Assembly: GCA_008508345.1 (NCBI GenBank)
Contig: QNGE01000884.1
Location: 71,418 to 135,417, forward strand
Length of the DNA stretch: 64,000 nucleotides
Source of the DNA: Paragonimus westermani
Taxonomy: Eukaryota; Platyhelminthes; Trematoda; Plagiorchiida; Troglotrematidae
Direction of reading: 5' to 3'
Below are positions 48,025 through 58,540 of the stretch, piece after piece. The position numbers and the translations under genes were made by a program. Position 1 is the first letter of the stretch; each line of letters begins with the position of its first letter. Under the pieces are notes generated by a model, which was given only the letters and a program-made list of their open reading frames with translations, was not told where the DNA came from and made no database searches.

Positions 48025-48285
48025 CGATCAGAAACTATACGTTGAAACACTTGTGCATTGATGATTTCACCTCAGAAGGTTATGAAACGCTTCCAACCTC
48101 AATGCCAAGCTCGGCAAACATCTCAGTACTTAAATCTTCAATCCCACCTACGGACAATACCATCAATGTTTCTAACTCTCAGAAATGGAATTCTTATTTT
48201 TTAAAACTGATGAAAAATTTGCACATATATGTACTATGTGCCGAGTTTGCCGTCCGAAATTTCCAATTGCCTTGTTTCATGATAG
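48025..48285 (+). CDS. Candidate internal exon, gene D (plus strand)
   Basis: The acceptor 'aagatttagttttccag' opens two bases, 86 codons and one base before a GTGACT donor. The peptide begins IRNYTLKHLCIDDFTSEGYE and includes PTSMPSSANISVLKSSIPPT and WNSYFLKLMKNLHIYVLCAE, a Ser/Thr-rich stretch followed by a helical one. It is the longest spliced open frame on this strand. No family is recognised. Confidence 0.4.
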
Positions 48286-48498
48286 GTGACTAGTCACGAA
48301 TAGGTTCAGACGTGATCGACTCTACTGCTAACAGCGCTCTTCTGGCCTTAAGACTCTCAGTGTTGTTATACAAACGCGGCGTCTTCTGTTCATAGCAAAT
48401 TCGACACATGTTTACGCGTTTATGTTCAGATTAGACAGTTGCATCTAATCGTATACATTCCCAGACAACTGCTGTTCCCTTTGCCAACCATCTCCTTT

Positions 48499-48712
48499 AG
48501 CTAAAATTGGCGTTGCACGACTTTTGGTCATGTAAACCGGAGTTGGACTTTGCGCGAACTTATCCTCCGTCCCATCCATTAATTATAGATGAGGTGGTCT
48601 GTCAGTGTTTCTTCTCGCTCTTAATGCGGTCAAGTTCAGATGGAAATTGTTTCAGTGCCCACAGAATGGATACTCGCTATATCGACGACCTTTCCATTCC
48701 TCCTTATTTAAG
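48499..48712 (+). CDS. Weak candidate exon, gene D
   Basis: A strong acceptor (ttgccaaccatctcctttag) is followed by a 71-codon frame including SHPLIIDEVVCQCFFSLLMR. The donor (GTCACT) is poor. The entry phase does not match the preceding exon, and a second open frame with a GTAAAC donor exists. The reading is unresolved. Confidence 0.25.
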
Positions 48713-48982
48713 GTCACTGGGATAGCTTATCTTCAAAGTAGCCGTCATTTTCCATAAAAAGGGACCGGATACAGGTGTTCACAACGCGCCAGTGTATTAC
48801 TAAGAGCGGGTGAAATTTCGAAAACTGATTGATGAGTCACGTGTGGTGATTTTGCGTAGGCTGATTTATGTACTTTAGTGCTTTCACGTGAGGTCATCAC
48901 GCCATCGGCCAGAGTTTGAAACAACGCGTCTGTCGTAAGGCTTTTGCTCAAGATGTAGCTCCTCAGTGTAGGTTTCTCTTAG

Positions 48983-49151
48983 AAAAACATTCCGAACCTT
49001 AAGAAAGTGTACCATGAGCAAGATATTTTCCACTTCAAATTTTTCTTCTTGATGGAGCACTGTAGTTCCACAAGGAGATATCGATCATTTGAATTTCTTC
49101 CGCTCTTCCAGCTTCATTGTCACCACACTTTGGTAGGCATGGGGTTTAATC
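48983..49151 (+). CDS. Candidate internal exon, gene D
   Basis: The acceptor 'gtgtaggtttctcttag' opens 56 codons plus one base, ending at GTAAAC. An earlier donor, GTAGGC after 50 codons, is also good. The peptide begins KNIPNLKKVYHEQDIFHFKF and contains RRYRSFEFLPLF. With the longer end it joins in phase to the micro-exon at 49217-49240. Confidence 0.4.
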
Positions 49152-49216
49152 GTAAACATCAACAAAATCATTCAGAGACCGGAAGTCACGGTTTAAGGTT
49201 GCTGATAATCAAACAG

Positions 49217-49240
49217 GACAGAAATTATTCGGAATGGCTG
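49217..49240 (+). CDS. Candidate micro-exon, gene D
   Basis: 24 bases (two, QKLFGMA, one) between 'gataatcaaacag' and a GTAGGG donor. Phases fit both neighbours, making an Arg and a Glu codon at the joins. A micro-exon this short cannot be trusted without transcript data. Confidence 0.25.
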
Positions 49241-49298
49241 GTAGGGCGGGTGAAGATTTGAAAAATACTGAGCACCGTTATAATGACCACATATACAG

Positions 49299-49382
49299 AA
49301 TACATCCTTGACAATGTACTAATTTTTACTCCAATAAACTGGGAAACACTTCACCGCAAGACACTGTGGCTTTCGGCTTTTG
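49299..49382 (+). CDS. Candidate internal exon, gene D
   Basis: 84 bases: two, 27 codons reading YILDNVLIFTPINWETLHRK then TLWLSAF, and one, ending at a consensus GTAGGT. The acceptor (gaccacatatacag) is fair. The peptide looks like natural protein and entry and exit phases fit the chain. Confidence 0.35.
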
Positions 49383-49467
49383 GTAGGTATGTTCCGGTCA
49401 AATTGTAATTGTACACCCCACTTGAAGGCGCGCCTTGTGTACTACTGGAGTCTAGGCTGATAAGCAG

Positions 49468-49487
49468 TAGGAATTCCGTGTTTAATA
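49468..49487 (+). CDS. Candidate micro-exon, gene D
   Basis: 20 bases (two plus GIPCLI) from 'ggctgataagcag' to GTAAAA. Included because it links the exons at 49299-49382 and 49586-49696 in phase. Very tentative. Confidence 0.15.
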
Positions 49488-49585
49488 GTAAAAACATCTT
49501 TAACTCTGTACTTCTCATGGTAACCGCGATTTCCATTCATGATAAGGTAGCTCACTGCAAACTCAGTGTAATACAAGCGTGTCAG

Positions 49586-49696
49586 ATCAGGGTGATTGAG
49601 GAACGTATCAGCAAACACGAACCACCGCTTATGCGTAAGGAAGTGCTATCACAATGCTTGTCAACTGAGCAGCGCACTTCCTTACTGCCAAAGTCG
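49586..49696 (+). CDS. Candidate internal exon, gene D
   Basis: 37 codons in phase at both ends: IRVIEERISKHEPPLMRKEV and LSQCLSTEQRTSLLPKS. The exon lies between a fair acceptor (acaagcgtgtcag) and a GTAGTT donor. The charged helical composition is protein-like. Confidence 0.35.
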
Positions 49697-49824
49697 GTAG
49701 TTCTAAGACTCGCGTTGTTATTAAGAATGGTTTGTTGTTAGGCATGCAATAACCTACCAGATGATTCCGGTGATAGCCACTTCATTTGACTGGAAAACTG
49801 ACATGCACATGATTACACACTAAC

Positions 49825-50183
49825 CACAGTTTTCAGCCCTATGTGAAATGATTCCATAGCTAGATGAAACCTGGGTGAAAAAAAATCCAGATTTCGGACT
49901 GACTCAAAACAGAGACAAACGCAGTACGCCCAGCTATAGTCAGCGCTCTTATATCTGATGTGCAAAGTTAGGCCGAACATCCCGTTTTTGTCATCAGCTC
50001 CAGTCCAATCAAAGTCGTTTTTCGCATTTGGGTCTTGTAGTTTGTGAAAATTGCTATATTGTCTCAGTAATACGACTGCACATCTGTGAAAGCTTAGATA
50101 CAACCCCATATATGTTCCTAAGAAACAAAATGTTTGTAAATTAATTGGTAAACATTGCCATCTTCTGGTGAGAAACTCGTCTT
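49825..50183 (-). CDS. Candidate long exon, gene C
   Basis: A very strong acceptor (gattattgccttccctacag) opens two bases plus 119 codons, closed by a GTTAGT donor of moderate quality. The peptide begins DEFLTRRWQCLPINLQTFCF, includes FDWTGADDKNGMFGLTLHIR and ends ESFHIGLKTV. A second strong acceptor inside (caaacattttgtttcttag) could mark a shorter exon in the same frame. Entry phase fits the exon at 50699-50827. Lies between gene D exons on the opposite strand. Confidence 0.4.
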
Positions 50184-50698
50184 CTGTAGGGAAGGCAATA
50201 ATCTCGGTTTGTGGATAAATGACTACCGAAAGGGTAGGATACCGTAATGATCTAGCAACAGGATCACCCAAAGCTTCTCCCGTTTATAGATTTTTTCGAC
50301 AATTGTCAAGTGCGCGTGAGATAGTGCACAAGAAGGAGAATTAGAGTTCTTGAGATGTATCATAACAGACCGACTCTTCAGCGTGTATTTAAACCCGTTG
50401 GTCGATTATAACAGAAGTGTACAAATAAATAAGCACGAGAGTGTGTTTCGACCGGTCGGATGAACCTCAAATCAATAGGAAAAAGATCATTCAACACTCA
50501 TGGATAGACTACAATACAACTCTAACCTAGTAGTCTGACGTGCACTAATTGTTTAACGCAGGTCAAAGAAAATTTATGAAAAGTATCCACAGTTAGGCAA
50601 AAATCAAGGACCTTCTTGTTCTCTCACATCTCTAAGGGGTTGCATTACAATATATTAGGCTGAACCCTACAATTCAACCATTTAGCATCAGAATGTAC

Positions 50699-50827
50699 TT
50701 GTAAGCAAGTGGTAGCCTGACTCATTGGTAACAGTTTGCTTTTCACTCGAAGGCTTCAACCTTCCAGTTGGTCCTTTTCGAAGGTTTACTAATTCGTCCG
50801 CATGCACCTCTCCTGTTGCAAATGTAC
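50699..50827 (-). CDS. Candidate internal exon, gene C
   Basis: Two bases, 42 codons and one base: TFATGEVHADELVNLRKGPT then GRLKPSSEKQTVTNESGYHL. The acceptor (gacttgatgtacacag) and GTACAT donor are only fair, but the phases join it correctly to both 51096-51232 and 49825-50183. Confidence 0.4.
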
Positions 50828-51095
50828 CTGTGTACATCAAGTCTAAACGGTTCCGGAGTATTAGGACATTTTTGCAAAACAATTCAGTGCAGCATTGTTG
50901 CATTTCACAGGGAAATTCGTAGCGTTCAGTGGCCTCAGTTCACTGATCTTTACAGTCTGAACTCTCTAACCTGATTGGACCGCGTAGCTCTGAACGTTCC
51001 GTTGCAGTAGCTGTTGCGCACATTGGGAAAAAGACAGCTAGATTCAACTTCGTAGGATTAGTCATGAACCAGTTTTTAAATCCTGAAAATGTTAC

Positions 51096-51232
51096 GGAGA
51101 AGTTCCTCTTCAGAACTAGATGTTTCCACTTTCTGGTATTGATCTGTATGGTTGTAAATTTGGCGAGTTGTTGGGAGTTGGGGAGTTTCAAGTCGGGCAT
51201 ACAGCGCTAAAGGTTGATCCATATTCGAATCA
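51096..51232 (-). CDS. Candidate internal exon, gene C
   Basis: An outstanding acceptor (gtttttaaccgtctttttcag) opens one base, 45 codons and one base, closed by GTAACA. The peptide is polar and acidic at its end: DSNMDQPLALYARLETPQLP and VETSSSEEELL, suggesting a flexible linker. No domain is recognised. An exon with a two-base carry-over is missing upstream (51.2-53.5 kb). Confidence 0.5.
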
Positions 51233-52044
51233 CTGAAAAAGACGGTTAAAAACAAGACTGAACTGAGACCGATGCAGTTAGCCACGTGAACTTGTAAAAT
51301 GAAAAAGTGCATCAGAGATCTGACCATTCAAGCAACAACGATCACGAGCTTGATTTTCCTGACTGGCCGTTCTGTGCTGAAGCTGTCAGAACTGTTTGCG
51401 GTGTATCTTAATATCGTTATTTCATTTCTTACGCGAGTGAGTACGTCTGTCTAACACCGAAACCACAGAGATGTTTCCGACAAACTACTTGAATGGTCGG
51501 TGTCTCATATGTGACTTATAATTGCGCAACTCGTGTTTAAGACCTTATGTTTAGTTTGATTTCAAGATGGCTGCACACCCCTCATTCGCTGTTCACCTCT
51601 TCCTAGCTTTTCATTTCGTGTACGACCTGTTCAATGAAAAAATTACAACCGGTTCTCTCACCTACTCCTACATACTTGATTGGTAGTCTCTTTGGAAAAC
51701 AAGGAGCCCTTTCGACTGAAACTAAACTGAGTACGGAGTAGTCCTCTACTGAGTATTTCTACACAAAGCTTTCACTGACTCTTGATCGTAAGCTTAGCTG
51801 TGCGCTTAGTCACTAGATAAAACAATATTTTACTGTAGCTCTTTAGTAGAAATATTGGCACGGCCTGTGTTTAATAGTTCAAGCAATTTCTGATTTCTCA
51901 GCTGGTCTGCGTTTACCGACATGCGTGTATAAATGACAGGCTCTGTAGAGTACCGTGATTCCAACACTCATAAAGTAGGTTGGAGTGCACCAATTCGTTG
52001 GTATTTTTACAGAAATCTCCTTTTCCTTCACAAAATATTTTTAG

Positions 52045-52098
52045 GCGAATGGCACATTGCGTTAGAGTTTTGAAAATTGGCCACAAAAATGTTCATTT
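52045..52098 (+). CDS. Candidate short exon, gene D or another plus-strand gene
   Basis: After a strong acceptor (cttttccttcacaaaatatttttag, of which the last bases matter) one base, 17 codons (RMAHCVRVLKIGHKNVH) and two bases lead to a GTGATG donor. Confidence 0.3.
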
Positions 52099-52174
52099 GT
52101 GATGCAGAACGCAGGATTTTCATTCTTGAAACTAGGTATTACGTTCATATTATGGCCACCGGTTTTCCAACCAG

Positions 52175-52193
52175 TTCGGAAGATTCTGGAAAG
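52175..52193 (+). CDS. Candidate micro-exon, plus strand
   Basis: 19 bases (one plus SEDSGK) between 'ggttttccaaccag' and a good AAG|GTATCA. It completes a Phe codon with the preceding exon and ends in phase 0. Confidence 0.25.
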
Positions 52194-52246
52194 GTATCAT
52201 TTGAATTCTATCGCTTCATCTTCTCTATAAAAAATAACGTAAACAG

Positions 52247-52309
52247 TTGCAATACAGCCAACAGAGAAAAGATTTTGTAGAGGGTACAGAATGTATTATT
52301 CTTTCGCTT
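52247..52309 (+). CDS. Candidate short exon, plus strand
   Basis: 21 codons in phase 0 at both ends, LQYSQQRKDFVEGTECIILS plus Leu, between 'aaaataacgtaaacag' and a GTAATT donor. With the two preceding exons it gives a continuous in-phase peptide. Confidence 0.3.
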
Positions 52310-53528
52310 GTAATTAGCAGCTGATTACATACAAACCTGCTCCCATAGCACAACTGTTAGTCTGTTCTAGTGGACTGGATATGAGGAGCCAGAAATGGCA
52401 GTTTCCCATAATTCAGCCCAGTGTCAGAGGTACTCATTCACCTTAGCGATAGATTCGTTCTATCCGCCAGTTTTTTGATATCCTTATAAGTATTTACGGC
52501 AAGCTAAACATCCATGTTTATCGTGTTTATGTGTTCCCAAGATGTGCTGTTCATCGGGTAGATTGTTTTCAAGGGAAAAACTTGAACTGATGAACCGGGT
52601 TGACCAGTAGCTGTTCAGGCTTATTTTTTTTGACAGTCGACCAGTTAGCATTCATTGGTGAACAATGATATCACTATAAAATAACTTCCGGTTATTAATC
52701 ACTTGTTTTGAAATGTTTCACCTATCCTCGTCTCAAAAGTTAGCGGGGGACTAGCGATATCGCTGGAGTCATGGTCAGCGCTGTTGGATGTTTGGACTAG
52801 GTCCTGTGATGGGAATAATATTAAGTGAAGAAATCGCCTGAATTAAGTTACACAGGAGATTCATGTCAACTCCAAATAGATAAGGGTGTCATGCGAAGTT
52901 CAACGACCTTAAACAGTCTCCTGAAATTGTTTTAAAAATCAGATACTCATAGTCTAGTAAATTTTGCTGAGAAGATGAAGTGTGTTGACCAACATAGCTC
53001 ACGTTTCAAAACTACTGCTGGTGTGCACTGCTAAGCAACGCCGAAGTGAAATAAGATGCGGGGGTAAACTAATTACACTCTAAAGCAAACAAGAAGATGA
53101 GGCTCGACCCAATAGATTCACAGAGTATGTTTCAACTGGAAAGTTTTCATCCCAGCGGGGACTTGAATAAATGTAAAATGTAGTTGTGTCTTTCTACTTA
53201 TCGTAGACATTTTGTCTACGTAAACCCGCCTTCACGAGCATCACAAGGGTGAGGCAAATCCACCCGAGAGGATAGCGTTAGGAGCCGCATTGGACAGTAT
53301 TTGTTCACGTGTAACAGTTGAAATGAGTGGTTGGTTTTAATTTTGTGAATGTTGTCACATAACTGTCAACGTGGATAGCCGCTTTAGGGACAGTATACAA
53401 AAAGGTTAACGTGGTTAACGTCACAAAACGCGATTCCTAGGCTACAACGTAACTCATGGTTAATCAGCAATCACAGCAGATCATGTCAGTCCACAATCAC
53501 TTGAGGTCTTTAGAAACAGATTATATAC

Positions 53529-53568
53529 TGTGTGGCTTTAAAAGCTTCATCTTTGTCAAACAAGCGTC
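53529..53568 (-). CDS. Candidate short exon, gene C
   Basis: Good acceptor (gaactttagttatattcag), 13 codons (DACLTKMKLLKPH) plus one base, GTATAT donor. Phase 0 entry agrees with the exon at 53611-53721. Confidence 0.3.
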
Positions 53569-53610
53569 CTGAATATAACTAAAGTTCGCTATGGTAATGG
53601 TGTTCGCTAC

Positions 53611-53721
53611 TTTTAGATGTATGTTGTCTCCGGAACTTAATTTGAGTACATTTATAAGCTTCTGGTGCTGGAGAACGCTTTCGAATAACAATATTGGTCC
53701 GCAGGCATCCATTTTTTGGAC
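53611..53721 (-). CDS. Candidate internal exon, gene C
   Basis: 37 codons in phase at both ends: VQKMDACGPILLFESVLQHQ then KLINVLKLSSGDNIHLK, before GTAGCG. The acceptor (gaaaacggaccaag) is poor. A better one 12 bases upstream (gtacgaaacatag) would need a different carry-over. The peptide is convincingly protein-like. Confidence 0.35.
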
Positions 53722-53813
53722 CTTGGTCCGTTTTCTATGTTTCGTACAGTATAGGTAAGTGGCAGCGTAATTATTTTTTTAAGCACACAACCCAGTTTAG
53801 TTCGTTCACTTAC

Positions 53814-53887
53814 TGAAGCATCCCGTTTGCCGTATAGTGATTCCAAAACAGTAGTCATTTTAAATTCATCAAGGTTCGTTCGCTCAC
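53814..53887 (-). CDS. Candidate internal exon, gene C
   Basis: Two bases plus 24 codons (ERTNLDEFKMTTVLESLYGK then RDAS) ending at a consensus GTAAGT. The acceptor (gttaatatgaacag) is weak. The gene presumably continues upstream, but I could not follow it. Confidence 0.35.
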
Positions 53888-53999
53888 CTGTTCATATTAA
53901 CTCACTTTGTAAACAGCTTCTTCTCAAGTTGTCTGCTTGTTTACTGAATGAAATGGGGAGTTATTGTTCATATATTTTTATAGATCACAAGAAAACGTC

Positions 54000-56330
54000 A
54001 TTGAGGACTGATTGATTTCGTTTTCTCACGCTTAACTACAGCTGGCGTAAGGAACAACTTACCTTCGATTCACGCCGACAATTACCCACACTTCACGATA
54101 TGTGAATAACGAAAAAAGTCGATTTTATTTGTACCGTGAAATTTGCACTGCATGAAGAATGGTCCCCATTCAGTCCAATAATTCTAGAAATTGTAAATTC
54201 CATAAAAACGTCAAAAATTATGGAAAATCTGCATTTGAACCAGCGACGAAAACAGCATGCCGAGATGCATTCAGTATTCAACCAGTATTATTTAAATCGA
54301 TCGGACAAATAGTAAACAGTTTGAACAAAAATTAACTACATGTACAAAAGCTTGAAAGTACCTTATCTTTTATCTTCACTCGGTTTTAATTTTGCTAGTG
54401 GGCAAAGTGATGTGTAGTAAAACACTTGACTTCCATGTCGTCATATCTGTGGTCCAGACAAGACTTGCAATTGACGATATTATAGCCTAGCACACTTCAC
54501 TTATAATAGTCACACCATCGCATCGCAATGTAGCTGGTGGTTGCATTCGTAGACTTTCGGTGACTACAGCAACTAACCGTTTTTTCACACACTCTATCTT
54601 CGTTAGTTACGAGAATGCACACTACAATTATCTCAATCCTAGGATTGTGAAGTTACACAACATCCAGAAATGAGGGTTGATTTGCAATAACCAACTGCAA
54701 AAGAAAAAGGCAGACCAAGTTAGTATCTGTCTGTTGGCGAAACAACCATCTGCTGACAAAACACATGTTAGTTTGCATGTGTCATGGTTATCTCCGAAAC
54801 ACTGGAATCGCAAGACAGTGTGGATGTACTCAATCTACGAAATACCTAGTAAACCCTGTAGTACGAAAATTTTATCATGCGCGATTTTAACCATTTAGAA
54901 TGTATGAACAATCAAAATTTTGTTGGATGAGCGATGAGATGGAGTTTTTTCAATAACATGTTGGTCTCATCGGGAGAAATTACTCTTATTCGACCACTCT
55001 TCCAAAATACATACCTTTATTTGGCTCGTCATTAGCACATAAGCGCACATTGCTCAAGAATATGTGTGAAGTCCAAAGATAACTTAGTACCAATTTTTCG
55101 ATCTTTGTGTCAAGTATATTTCTTGTCATCCAGTAAGCATACCCGATAGTTCTTTGTATGTTAGCATAGGTGATTCAGACCGCGTTGTTTTCAATTTACC
55201 TACTTCCTTCACGATTGGAATAGCTGCCCAAATTGACCCCAATTTCTGTCAATGTTACGGCTTTATTTATCTCGAAGAAATGTGCATGAGTAGATATTAC
55301 GATTGATGTTAAACCAGGCAAGATATCGGAGTTGAGTCATGCATACGGATAATTTGGTTGTCAGCGTTTACGTTTCAACAACTGATCATCGAGCTTAGGT
55401 ATGTGATACCAAGTCGAGGGATGTTACCTATCTCAGTTGAACGCCATTCACGGTTGACCATATCTTTCGCATTCAGGTGGAATTTTCAGCTGAGCGAGAC
55501 ACACGTGGTCGATTTCATCCAGTCAAGTGTACTTAGTATTCTGGTCTGAGGTAATGGTCGCATCGAAGTTAGCGCTTCTCTTGAGCGTAACTTTGACATC
55601 TATCTTGTCTTCATGCGATCAGGGATGAAAGCAGGTGAATGAGATGTAAACACAACGTTCTGATCAAGTCAGTGAACAGAAAACAAGGAATTTTTAGTGC
55701 TTGACGTCAGTCAGGCCAAAAACGTTTTTTCTGAAGAAGCTAGGTTTTCTCAGAAGTGCCCTTGTTAGGGCCTGATGATTATGCATGTTCTAAGGTCGTG
55801 TACATGATAGTCAACTTGAAAATCTGTAAAGTGACTAAATCCGCAGTACTAACCGAGAGGTATGAATTCACTTGTATTTGACGTTGTTTATCTCTATCAA
55901 CCTTCTGCTTGCTTGTTCAAGATCTTCATGTATAGAACTCAAGGAACCCTATAGGTCTTAAATCAAGAAGTAATGTGTGGATAAGAATTCACTTTAGATT
56001 TATGCGCGCTCTACTTTTCGATCGCGCTTTATAACGTATGAACCCTGCAAGTTTAGTAGTCAGAGATTTGAGCACACATGTTTTGTAATGTCCGGTCGCA
56101 AAAAAATACATTTGCTACAGCTATTCTTTTCGCAATGAATTCTACAAATACCTTGAATAGGTGGTCACAAACCTAAAGTTATTAATGCAGTCATTGAGCA
56201 AAAACGAGTGGCTCCAACGATTTGTAACATGCAACACAATTAACTTCATTTGTTCAAATGAAGGTATACAATTCTATATAACACTATACAAGACAGACCT
56301 ATCAGTGAACAGTCCGACTATGTGAGTGTA
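54000..56330. other. Non-coding stretch
   Basis: Several 60-75 codon frames on both strands without usable splice pairs. No repeat family was recognised. Confidence 0.35.
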
Positions 56331-56344
56331 CTGATCACGCTTTG

Positions 56345-56660
56345 TATCCAGCCCACTCCAAAAGGAAACACGAGACTCGAGTTTCACTCCTACTACAGCT
56401 AATCAGTAGTGTACATCCTTGTCCGGACCAGATTTTGCATTCCGACCCTCGTGCTTGTAAGACTAGCGTGTGGACCACGACGCCAGTAAAATCACAATAG
56501 GCATGGCCGAATAATCAAATCCAAATACCCAATCACACCCTTGTATGAATGCTGTTCAGCTTGTACGATCATTTCGAAAGGTGAAGGAGCAAAATCATTT
56601 GATTCTATCCAATCGATAACCCTGTGATCAGGACTTCTGAGTTAGGTTAAAGTTACCGTC
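56345..56660 (-). repeat. tRNA-related repeat, minus copy
   Basis: Reverse-complemented, it shows the leader 'gatgaagacggtaacttta', the core 'actggcgtcgtggtccacac' followed by 'acgagggtcggaatgcaa', and 'gtacactactgattagc'. It is followed immediately by a plus-strand tail fragment, forming a second inverted composite like that at 30.9-31.4 kb. Confidence 0.7.
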
Positions 56661-56689
56661 TTCATTGAGCAGAAACGCTTATTCGAATG

Positions 56690-56762
56690 TGAAGGCTGTG
56701 ATCAAGTGTGGGTGGTGTTCAATCTTTGAATAACCTAAGTCCCCAAGCTCTCACTACTGATG
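56690..56762 (+). repeat. 3' fragment of the tRNA-related repeat
   Basis: 'ggctgtgatcaagtgtgggt' and 'gtgttcaatctttgaata' followed by 'ctcactactgatg' match the tail of the copy at 11018-11092. The last bases overlap the ATG of the open frame beginning at 56760. Confidence 0.6.
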
Positions 56763-57512
56763 CCCATCAAGAGAGTTAAGCCATTTTTCATCTGGGTGGA
56801 TGGGATGTTAAAGAGGGTCAAATCCTGTGACTCAGATTTGGCTGCAGCCAATCGAGTAATCCTGATTCAAGCACCTACTCACACGGTCAAAATGACTGTA
56901 TTCAGTTGCCTGTTGCCGAAAGCACACGCTCTCCTCGTGCCCGTTAGACACGGATGGTTTTGCACTGCTTCATTTCGTGCCCACGTCATTCCAACCAACG
57001 AGCAACCAAGGTATGGGGTCGTTGAAGAGAATGCGCGGATCTGTCATATGGCACGACGACGGCAAGATTCGAATTATCAAGTGAGAATTTTGAATGATAC
57101 TGTTGTTAGGTTTTTGTTCAGCTGTGTGCTTCAGTCGTGTTACAACGTCCATTCAAACGGGAACGCGCCAGATCCAACAGGGTTCGAGCAAAAACCGATT
57201 GAGATGTCAGTGAAAGGTTTTCGGTGGCGATCGACGCTGAGAACTGACTACAGTGAATCCAGAGCTGGAGCCACGTTCTTTTTGAAGGGGATTGATGCTG
57301 TTGTGGACGTTGTTAACGACAGTACAACGTGCGTGTATAATTTGTGTCCAGCAACGTACTCATCCTTAATAAATCACGTTTTTTTGAAGGATTCCGTAGA
57401 AAGGCAACTGTTGTTGACGCCAAATAAACAGAAGATATTGGCGGAACCGCCAAACGTCCATACGGAAAGAAACATTTTCCATAACGACATCCTTTCTCAC
57501 TGGGTCGTTTAA
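56739..57512 (+). CDS. Unexplained 250-codon single-exon ORF
   Basis: The longest N-free open frame in the window. It is open from 56739, with its first ATG at 56760, and ends in TAA at 57510-57512. The peptide starts MPIKRVKPFFIWVDGMLKRV, contains a basic segment (HMARRRQDSNYQVRILNDTV) and ends HNDILSHWVV. No transmembrane segment, catalytic motif or repeat-protein signature is recognised, and it does not resemble reverse transcriptase. The opposite strand is not open over this length. It begins directly at the end of a repeat fragment, so it may belong to a retroposed gene copy or an unknown element. Length alone makes chance unlikely but not impossible. Confidence 0.4.
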   Translation, partial: VPKLSLLMPIKRVKPFFIWVDGMLKRVKSCDSDLAAANRVILIQAPTHTVKMTVFSCLLPKAHALLVPVRHGWFCTASFRAHVIPTNEQPRYGVVEENARICHMARRRQDSNYQVRILNDTVVRFLFSCVLQSCYNVHSNGNAPDPTGFEQKPIEMSVKGFRWRSTLRTDYSESRAGATFFLKGIDAVVDVVNDSTTCVYNLCPATYSSLINHVFLKDSVERQLLLTPNKQKILAEPPNVHTERNIFHNDILSHWVV

Positions 57513-57519
57513 GTACATC

Positions 57520-58535
57520 ACGTTAGGTAGTGAAGCAATGTGTCAGTCGATTGCATATCACAGATGGACGACACGTCGTAGGAGTGTTGCTCCAGCAGGG
57601 GTAGTGTCAGATCTGCACTCGTACACAACTAATCTTCATTTATCATATCACGATAACCGCGTGATCGAACCGTCTCACAACTCTAGCCTTAAACACACAC
57701 CACAGAGAGCTACATGACTTCCAGCTGCTTTTTACTCGGAAGCACTCTGTTCTCTCCAATAAGCTATTACCATGGACATTACGTGTGGTTCATTCCAGAA
57801 CACAGCAGCTTGTGATATCGATCGTTTACACCGTGACATACAACACAACTGCTGTCTAACTCACCAGTCCAGGACACCGGCGGTTTGCCTGTGGTACATC
57901 ACAGTCAATTTGTTAAGTGGGTGTTGGTTGAAACAACAGAGTGGTTATATGCTTGTGTTCAAAGCTTGTTTTCTGTAGGCCTAATCAGAATTTAACCTCA
58001 CACGAACAACCGTCTAGTAACCCCCAGTCCTAGTCATGCCAGACAGCCACTGACCCAGTTGGCAGATAGGCAGACAGATACAGAGCGGAATCGAATCAAG
58101 CCAAAGCATCAGACTGGAATGCATCCGGTCTAACTGGCTCAGATCATCCGCTCTATGAAGTGCAGGCTGTTTGTATTAAATGACTATAGAAAACTGGTCC
58201 GGAAATAGGAGACGCTTATCGTGCTCAGGCTAACTTTACTCTTTCTGTACGCGTAATTACTCAAGACCGTAAGGTTATTTTACAATACCGATTGGTCACG
58301 TCATTGTCTGGCAGTGGAGTGGTAGCGTTAGTGGCCGATTCGTTGCTACTGTGTACGATAACTCAGTAGATGAGGAACGAACGGAAGAGTGGTACCATGC
58401 CTACTAATTAAAAATTTTATTGACTGGTATCTTGTACCCGAAATAGGTTATACAAACTGTGCTAAGGAGTGACACTGCATAATCCAATTTCCTTGTGGTT
58501 TGAACTAAAGCCTCAATCAAGGTGGTCACATAAGG
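57520..58535. other. Non-coding stretch
   Basis: No supported exon. A short plus-strand frame at 57772-57978 is Cys/His-rich but has no splice or start support. Confidence 0.4.
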
Positions 58536-58540
58536 ACAAA

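Noticed and set aside
48745..48951. A minus-strand 68-codon frame (KVHKSAYAKSPHVTHQSVFE)
   Set aside because: No acceptor of any quality precedes it, and it abuts plus-strand candidate exons.
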